Part shown: positions 58,940-64,000 of the stretch, piece after piece
Numbering within the stretch: the first letter of the stretch is position 1
How the letters are laid out: the number at the start of each line of letters is the position of its first letter
Source: CAWVSB01 sp036960375
Lineage (GTDB): Bacteria; Pseudomonadota; Gammaproteobacteria; Pseudomonadales; CAWVSB01
Direction of reading: 5' to 3'
Length of the DNA stretch: 64,000 nt
NCBI GenBank assembly: GCA_036960375.1
Contig: JBALVY010000002.1
Location: forward strand, 372,001-436,000
Translations under genes and position numbers: made by a program
Notes under the pieces: model-generated
Database searches by the model: none
What the model was told of the DNA's origin: nothing
The model's input: only the letters and a program-made list of their open reading frames with translations

Positions 58940-60088
58940 ATGTCAGAGTTACCTGAGCTTAGCTATACCTGGGTTGATTCCAGTGAGCAACTAGCGCAGA
59001 TCTGTGTGCGCTGGATGCACTGTGATGTATTGGCGATCGATACCGAATTTATGCGGCAATCGACTTTCTATCCTATTGTCGGCCTGATCCAGGTTGCTGA
59101 TGGTGAAGGGCTATATTTGATTGACCCCTGTGCTTGCGAAGACTTATCGTCATTTGGTGAGGTGTTGCAGGCGCAATCGGTATTGAAACTGATCCATTCT
59201 GCCAGTGAAGATCTCGAAGTATTTCAGCACAGTATGGGCTGCCTTCCATCGCCACTACTCGATACCCAGATTGCGGCCAGTATTGCGGGCCTGGTACATA
59301 ACCCCGGTTTTAGCAAAATAGTTGAAATGCTGTTGGGTTTCGATTTGCCAAAAGGAGAAACTCGGTCTGATTGGTTACGCCGACCGCTAACTGAGCGTCA
59401 GTGCCAGTACGCGGCGGCCGACGTACATTTCCTATTGGCGATTTACCCTCTTTTACGTGAGAAACTCGAGGCGCAGGGTCGTTGGCAGTGGGCTTTGGCT
59501 GATAGCGCGGCAATGAGTGAGCGTTTAAGTACCCGTATCGACCCACACAAGTATTATTTGCGTCTGGGTGCTAGTGCGAGAATGACTTCGCGTGAATTGG
59601 TTGTACTACAGGAGGTTTGTGCCTGGCGTGAGATGTGGGCACGCGAATCCGATAAACCTCGTAACTGGTTATTAAAGGACGCTGCAATTTCTCAATTGGC
59701 GTCGAGGCGGCCCAAAAACCAGACTGAGCTCGCCGCTATAGAGGCGATCGAGGAGTCTACTCTGCGTCGTCAGGGTACAAAACTCCTTGATTTGGTAGCT
59801 CAGGCGATAGCCCGACCGGAAGATACCTGGCCAGAGGTTGCGCCGCCGCCGCTGGATAAGTCTGCCAAGAATACCATGCAAAAATTGCGAGATTGTTTGA
59901 ATAAACAGGCGGAATTGTTAGTCGTAGGGCCTGAATTGCTGGCGAAAAAGAAAGATCTGGTTGATTTGCTTAATAGTCATTTGGCCGACAATATTCAGTT
60001 GCCACAAGGTTTGCAGGGTTGGCGCGAAGCGGTTATTGGCCAGCAGTTGATAGATTGTTTGGCCGCACAGAGCGAGGCAAAGCAATGA
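58940..60088 (+). CDS. rnd: Ribonuclease D
   Basis: A 382-residue 3'-5' exoribonuclease for tRNA maturation. DEDD exonuclease motifs are seen in LAIDTEFMRQSTFYP, LIHSASEDLEVF, DTQIAASIAG and CQYAAADVHFLL. A HRDC domain follows (about 205-290). It begins 3 bases after recR, and its TGA overlaps the start of the ycgL gene. Confidence 0.93.
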   Translation: MSELPELSYTWVDSSEQLAQICVRWMHCDVLAIDTEFMRQSTFYPIVGLIQVADGEGLYLIDPCACEDLSSFGEVLQAQSVLKLIHSASEDLEVFQHSMGCLPSPLLDTQIAASIAGLVHNPGFSKIVEMLLGFDLPKGETRSDWLRRPLTERQCQYAAADVHFLLAIYPLLREKLEAQGRWQWALADSAAMSERLSTRIDPHKYYLRLGASARMTSRELVVLQEVCAWREMWARESDKPRNWLLKDAAISQLASRRPKNQTELAAIEAIEESTLRRQGTKLLDLVAQAIARPEDTWPEVAPPPLDKSAKNTMQKLRDCLNKQAELLVVGPELLAKKKDLVDLLNSHLADNIQLPQGLQGWREAVIGQQLIDCLAAQSEAKQ

Positions 60089-60366
60089 TTACCAGTATTT
60101 ATCGATCTGCTCGCAATGAAGGTATGTATCTTTACGTCGACAAGCGTGATGGTTTATCTAAAGTGCCCGAGCCCTTAATGAAGCGTTTTGGCGTAGCTGA
60201 ACTAGCGATGACCTTGCTGATTACGCCAGAGAAAAAATTGGCCAGGGCCGATACAGCCAAAGTGCTTGCTGGCATAGAGGAACAGGGTTTCTATTTGCAA
60301 ATGCCACCGACAGTTTTCAGCGAAATGGCAAAAATGTCGGACCAAAACAGCAAGATGGCCCGTTAG
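60085..60366 (+). CDS. ycgL: YcgL domain-containing protein
   Basis: A 93-residue protein of the YcgL family (a small alpha/beta fold). It starts MITSIYRSARNEGMYLYVDKR and contains VPEPLMKRFG and LARADTAKVLAGIEEQGFYLQMPP. Overlaps rnd by ATGA. Function unknown; the rnd-ycgL-ycgN order is common in gammaproteobacteria. Confidence 0.9.
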   Translation: MITSIYRSARNEGMYLYVDKRDGLSKVPEPLMKRFGVAELAMTLLITPEKKLARADTAKVLAGIEEQGFYLQMPPTVFSEMAKMSDQNSKMAR

Positions 60367-60806
60367 TGGCAGAATTTTGGCAAGATAAAAAACTGGCTGA
60401 ATTGTCTTCCGAGCAATGGGAGGCACTTTGTGATGGCTGTGGACGCTGTTGTCTGCATAAGTGTGAAGACGAGGACAGCGGGGAGCTGCAATATACTCGT
60501 ATTGCCTGTCACTTACTGGACTTGGACAGTGCAACTTGCCGTGACTATACTCATCGATTAGACAGGGTAGAGGGCTGTATTTCCGTTGCCAAGCTGCAGC
60601 CAAATCAATTTCAGTGGTTGCCGTCAAGCTGTGCCTACAGGTTGCGAGCCGAGGGTAAACCCCTGTTTGACTGGCATTATTTAGTATCGGGTAGCAAAGA
60701 TACGGTGCATGAAGTGGATATATCCGTAGTGGACAAAGTTTTGTCTGAAGAGAGTGTCCACCCCGATGGGTGGGACGAACATATTATTCAGTGGGTAAAC
60801 GAATGA
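60366..60806 (+). CDS. ycgN: YcgN family cysteine-cluster protein (UPF0260)
   Basis: A 146-residue protein. The cysteine cluster CDGCGRCCLHKCEDED near residues 23-38, together with CHLLDLDSATCRDYTHRL and GCISV, may bind a metal or Fe-S cluster. The GTG start overlaps the TAG of ycgL. Family function unknown. Confidence 0.9.
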   Translation: MAEFWQDKKLAELSSEQWEALCDGCGRCCLHKCEDEDSGELQYTRIACHLLDLDSATCRDYTHRLDRVEGCISVAKLQPNQFQWLPSSCAYRLRAEGKPLFDWHYLVSGSKDTVHEVDISVVDKVLSEESVHPDGWDEHIIQWVNE

Positions 60807-61198
60807 ATTGGGAGACTTGGGCGGTTTATCTATTAGCGGTTGGCGCATTGGCGGTTGTTTGGTGGCGACTGACCGGTAAAATGCAAGATGGCTGGATACG
60901 TCGACTATTGCGTCTTTTTGTGGCGATACCGCTGTTTACTCCCGCTTATAGCATGTTGGACCACAGTGCCATGGCGCCGGCTTATATTGTGGCAATTTTT
61001 GGCGGTTTGCTGGGTGAAGATGAAATTCTTTCACTGGGAGTGAGGCCTTTGCTGGTGGCGCTAGCCTTGGGTTTTACCGTGGTCAGCATAACGACATTTG
61101 TGCAGTCGCGCACGGCGACCAAGTCCTCTGTTGCAACAAGAACCGAGCCAGGTATGGCTCGGACCGAGAATACCGATCAGCAGATACCAGAGGCCTGA
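60803..61198 (+). CDS. Small membrane protein following ycgN
   Basis: 131 residues with three hydrophobic helices (about 8-20, 40-75, 85-105) and a hydrophilic C-terminus rich in T/E/R. The ATG at 60803 overlaps the ycgN TGA as ATGA. Similar proteins follow ycgN in pseudomonads; function unknown. Confidence 0.8.
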   Translation: MNWETWAVYLLAVGALAVVWWRLTGKMQDGWIRRLLRLFVAIPLFTPAYSMLDHSAMAPAYIVAIFGGLLGEDEILSLGVRPLLVALALGFTVVSITTFVQSRTATKSSVATRTEPGMARTENTDQQIPEA

Positions 61199-61207
61199 TA
61201 AGGCCTC
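61190..61207. terminator. Inverted repeat between convergent genes
   Basis: GAGGCCT-GATA-AGGCCTC, a perfect 7-bp stem with a 4-base loop, contains the stop of the membrane-protein gene and lies just after the cysK stop. It has no U-run on either strand; possibly a weak bidirectional terminator. Confidence 0.4.
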
Positions 61208-61212
61208 ACGGT

Positions 61213-62184
61213 CTATTGCACGGTTTCCGTTTCGCTAAACATACCTTCAAAAAGAGCCGTAGAAAGATAGCGCTCGGCAGAGTCGGGCAGTATCACTACA
61301 ATCATTTTACCTTCGTTGCCACTTTGTTGGGCTACCCGGACTGCAGCCGCTACCGCGGCGCCACTGGATATCCCCGCCAGAATACCTTCCTCACGCATTA
61401 GCCTGTGGGCAAATTCTATGGCTTCTTCGTTGTCGACTTGCTCGCATTGATCGACCATCGATAAATCGAGATTTTTGGGCAAGAAACCCGCGCCAATACC
61501 CTGAATTTTGTGTGGTGCATGAGTGGGTTCAACGCCCGCCATGGCCGCCGTAATCAGTGTTGTTGAGCTTGGTTCGACAGCCACGGAGGTAATGGCTTTA
61601 CCCTCTGTATTTTTGATGTATCGAGAAATACCGGTAATAGTGCCTCCGGTGCCAACACCGGATACCAGTATGTCGATAGCGCCATCGGTATCACGCCATA
61701 TTTCTGGCCCTGTGGTGCTCTCATGTACGGCTGGGTTGGCGGGGTTTTCAAACTGCTGCAACATCAAATGTGTGCCGGGATTGGCATCGACGAGATCCTG
61801 TGCTTTTTGAATGGACTCCTTCATGCCTTTTGCGGCGTCAGTGATTACTAACTCCGCGCCCAGAGCCTTTAGAACCATACGTCTCTCAAGGCTCATGGTA
61901 TGAGGCATGGTCAGGGTCAGGGAATAGCCGCGGGCTGCCGCCACATAAGCTAGCGCGATGCCCGTATTCCCGCTGGTAGGTTCAACAATGGTCATACCCG
62001 GCGTCAGTTGACCGGATTTCTCTGCTTCCCAGATCATATTGGCCCCAATTCGGCATTTAACGGAATTGGCCGGATTGCGACTTTCAATTTTAGCCAAAAT
62101 ATTGGCGCCGGGTGCGACATGTTTAAGCCTGACCAATGGCGTATTACCGATGGTGAGACTATTGTCGTCGAATATCTGGCTCAT
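61213..62184 (-). CDS. cysK: Cysteine synthase A (O-acetylserine sulfhydrylase)
   Basis: A 323-residue PLP enzyme that makes cysteine from O-acetylserine and sulfide. The start MSQIFDDNSLTIGNTPLVRL follows AAGGA; a longer in-frame ATG at 62310 is not used. The PLP lysine is in NSVKCRIGANMIWEAE. PTSGNTGIALAYVAA binds the phosphate, and GTGGTITGISRYIK and ISSGAAVAAAVR complete the signature. Closely E. coli CysK-like. Confidence 0.95.
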   Translation of the reverse strand: MSQIFDDNSLTIGNTPLVRLKHVAPGANILAKIESRNPANSVKCRIGANMIWEAEKSGQLTPGMTIVEPTSGNTGIALAYVAAARGYSLTLTMPHTMSLERRMVLKALGAELVITDAAKGMKESIQKAQDLVDANPGTHLMLQQFENPANPAVHESTTGPEIWRDTDGAIDILVSGVGTGGTITGISRYIKNTEGKAITSVAVEPSSTTLITAAMAGVEPTHAPHKIQGIGAGFLPKNLDLSMVDQCEQVDNEEAIEFAHRLMREEGILAGISSGAAVAAAVRVAQQSGNEGKMIVVILPDSAERYLSTALFEGMFSETETVQ

Positions 62185-62372
62185 GGGATTGTCCTTGCGG
62201 TGTCTGGGTGAAAGCAAAGTATAGCCTCTTACAGAGGAATGGCCATCTCTGACTAACACTCTGATGCTCCGTTCTATGGTGCCCTTGTCATACCGGCTTT
62301 TAACTTGCACTACAGTGCAGGTGACAGTAAGGTGCTCCTTCTTTGAGATACCCTATAAATACACGGTGAAAA

Positions 62373-63224
62373 ATGATGAAAACCTTTGAAGGTACGGACG
62401 AATATATTGCAACAGAGGACCTTCGTTTGGCCGTTAATGCAGCCGTCACGCTGCAGCGCCCTTTATTGATTAAAGGAGAGCCCGGTACAGGTAAAACCAT
62501 GCTCGCCGAGCAGGTGGCTTCTGCCTTGGGTCTGGATCTGTATCAGTGGCATATTAAGTCGACCACAAAAGCGCAGCAGGGTCTGTATGAATATGATGCG
62601 GTGTCGCGTTTACGTGACTCGCAGCTGGGTAATGAAAGCGTTCACGATATTGCCAATTATATTAGAAAGGGTAAGTTATGGGAGGCCTTTACTGCCGATA
62701 AACCGGTGGTTTTGTTGATCGATGAAATTGATAAGGCGGATATCGAATTTCCCAATGATTTGTTGGTCGAAATCGACAAGATGGAATTTTTTGTCTATGA
62801 GACCGGCGAGACCGTCAAGGCAGTACATCGTCCTATCATTCTGATAACCAGTAATAATGAAAAAGAGCTTCCTGACGCGTTTTTACGCCGTTGCTTCTTT
62901 CACTATATTAACTTTCCTGACCGCGCCACTATGGCTCAAATTATTGAGGTGCATTATCCCGATATCAAAGGTGAGTTGGTACAGCAGGCGATGGATGTGT
63001 TTTTTGATGTTCGCCAGATTCCCGGCTTGAAGAAAAAGCCGTCGACTTCGGAATTAATTGATTGGCTCAAGCTACTTATGTCTGATGATATCCCCGATGA
63101 AATCCTCAAGTCACGAGACCCGTCCAAGGCGATACCGCCACTCTATGGCGCACTGTTAAAGAACGAGCAAGATGTACATTTGCTGGAAAGACTGGCCTTT
63201 ATGCATAGACGCGAGACTCGTTAA
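62373..63224 (+). CDS. MoxR-type AAA+ ATPase
   Basis: A 283-residue AAA+ ATPase with Walker A KGEPGTGKTMLAEQVA, Walker B VVLLIDEIDKAD, the sensor region ILITSNNEKELPDAFLRRCFFHYI, and a C-terminal helical lid. Works with the VWA protein encoded immediately downstream (stop and start overlap) as a chaperone-like pair, by family knowledge. Divergent from cysK. Confidence 0.92.
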   Translation: MMKTFEGTDEYIATEDLRLAVNAAVTLQRPLLIKGEPGTGKTMLAEQVASALGLDLYQWHIKSTTKAQQGLYEYDAVSRLRDSQLGNESVHDIANYIRKGKLWEAFTADKPVVLLIDEIDKADIEFPNDLLVEIDKMEFFVYETGETVKAVHRPIILITSNNEKELPDAFLRRCFFHYINFPDRATMAQIIEVHYPDIKGELVQQAMDVFFDVRQIPGLKKKPSTSELIDWLKLLMSDDIPDEILKSRDPSKAIPPLYGALLKNEQDVHLLERLAFMHRRETR

Positions 63225-64000
63225 TGCTGATTGGTTTCTTTAATAGTCTGCGTAATGCCGGGGTACCTGTTTCTCTTAAAGAATTACTGGATCTACTGGC
63301 AGCGCTTAAGGTGGGCTTGGTATTCGCTAACCTGGATGATTTTTATTTCCTGGCGCGAGCCGTCATGGTTAAAGATGAAAAATACTATGACCGTTACGAT
63401 CAGGCTTTTGGTGCGTTTTTTAAAGATTTACAGTCACTTGATGACCTGATCGAGGCGATGATTCCGGATGATTGGCTGCGTAAGGAATTCGAAAAAAACC
63501 TCAGCGATGAAGAAAAGGCCAAAATAGAATCATTGGGTGGTTTGGAAAAGCTCATAGAGGAATTTAGAAAGCGCCTGGACGAGCAAAAAGAGCGTCATGA
63601 AGGCGGTAATAAATGGGTGGGTACAGGTGGTACATCGCCCTTCGGTCACGGCGGTTATAATCCGGAAGGCATTCGGGTCGGAGGTGAAGGGAAAAATAAT
63701 CGCGCAGTTAAGGTGTGGGATAAGAGAGATTTCAAAAACCTTGATAACGACGTCGAAATTGGCACTCGAAATATTAAGGTGGCTTTGCGTCGGTTGAGAA
63801 AATTTGCCCGCAGTGGTGCGGCAGATGAACTCGATTTGGATGACACCATTGCCTGTACTGCCCGCAACGCCGGTTTGCTGGACATCAAGATGGTGCCTGA
63901 GCGTCACAATGCGGTGAAGGTATTATTGTTTCTCGATGTTGGTGGGTCGATGGACCCGCATGTCAAACTGTGCGAGGAATTATTCTCTGCGGCACGGACA
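63224..64000 (+). CDS. CoxE-like VWA-domain protein, N-terminal part (cut by window edge)
   Basis: 259 residues are visible; the frame is open to the window end. ATG 63224 overlaps the MoxR TAA. An N-terminal helical region (MLIGFFNSLRNAGVPVSLKE) and a charged middle part (FRKRLDEQKERHEGG) lead to the start of a VWA domain with LLFLDVGGSMDPHVKLC. The MIDAS motif reads D-V-G-G-S, with Gly where D-x-S-x-S has the first Ser. Family members act with MoxR ATPases. Confidence 0.9.
   Translation, partial: MLIGFFNSLRNAGVPVSLKELLDLLAALKVGLVFANLDDFYFLARAVMVKDEKYYDRYDQAFGAFFKDLQSLDDLIEAMIPDDWLRKEFEKNLSDEEKAKIESLGGLEKLIEEFRKRLDEQKERHEGGNKWVGTGGTSPFGHGGYNPEGIRVGGEGKNNRAVKVWDKRDFKNLDNDVEIGTRNIKVALRRLRKFARSGAADELDLDDTIACTARNAGLLDIKMVPERHNAVKVLLFLDVGGSMDPHVKLCEELFSAART

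Overview
The window reads as chromosomal DNA of a marine-type gammaproteobacterium. The evidence is the block mtnA, ffs (4.5S RNA), dnaX, ybaB, recR, rnd, ycgL, ycgN and the E. coli-like CysK, alongside several exported sulfatases and the amine and acyl-CoA catabolism typical of Cellvibrionales/Spongiibacteraceae-like bacteria. That placement is inference; no 16S gene is present. Base composition looks close to balanced. I saw no tRNA, rRNA, insertion sequence, prophage or CRISPR array.

Layout. 1-4292: end of an Atm1-type ABC exporter, a metallo-beta-lactamase-fold hydrolase, PlsC, riboflavin synthase and a DUF481 outer-membrane protein. 4289-17576: two mirror-image amino-acid catabolic cassettes. 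The first is LysR / BauA (beta-alanine:pyruvate aminotransferase) / CoA-acylating aldehyde dehydrogenase / malonyl-CoA decarboxylase / PcaC-like protein, closed by a strong terminator. The second, pointing the other way, is LysR / omega-aminotransferase / SucD-like CoA-acylating succinate-semialdehyde dehydrogenase, followed after a terminator by a guanidino-acid ureohydrolase. Between them lie an SDR, a sterol-desaturase/alkylglycerol-monooxygenase-like protein and a lysoplasmalogenase-like protein. 17607-41181: an Omp85-type barrel, three exported sulfatases, a PafA/NPP-like phosphatase, a UvrD-like helicase, an amidase, a LuxR-type regulator, a biotin-dependent acyl-CoA carboxylase pair with an MFS carrier, a short Tat-exported protein resembling only the C-terminal end of 4,5-dihydroxyphthalate decarboxylase, an amidohydrolase and a DMT transporter. 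41268-54658: a sodium:solute symporter with a SpdH-like Tat-exported flavoprotein, several little-known membrane or secreted proteins, nitronate monooxygenase, gamma-glutamyltransferase, an orphan ParA and an LLM flavoprotein. 54821-64000: conserved housekeeping genes, ending in a MoxR ATPase and a CoxE-like VWA protein cut by the window edge.

The strongest candidate for something new is the operon at 5351-9877. Its gene order spells out beta-alanine to malonate semialdehyde to malonyl-CoA to acetyl-CoA. A CoA-acylating dehydrogenase plus malonyl-CoA decarboxylase stand where the one-step decarboxylating MmsA normally sits beside bauA. The second cassette would turn 4-guanidinobutyrate/GABA into succinyl-CoA by parallel chemistry, and the SpdH-like oxidase with its symporter could feed both routes from polyamines. 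A further clear signal is a complete E. coli-style programmed -1 frameshift site in dnaX.
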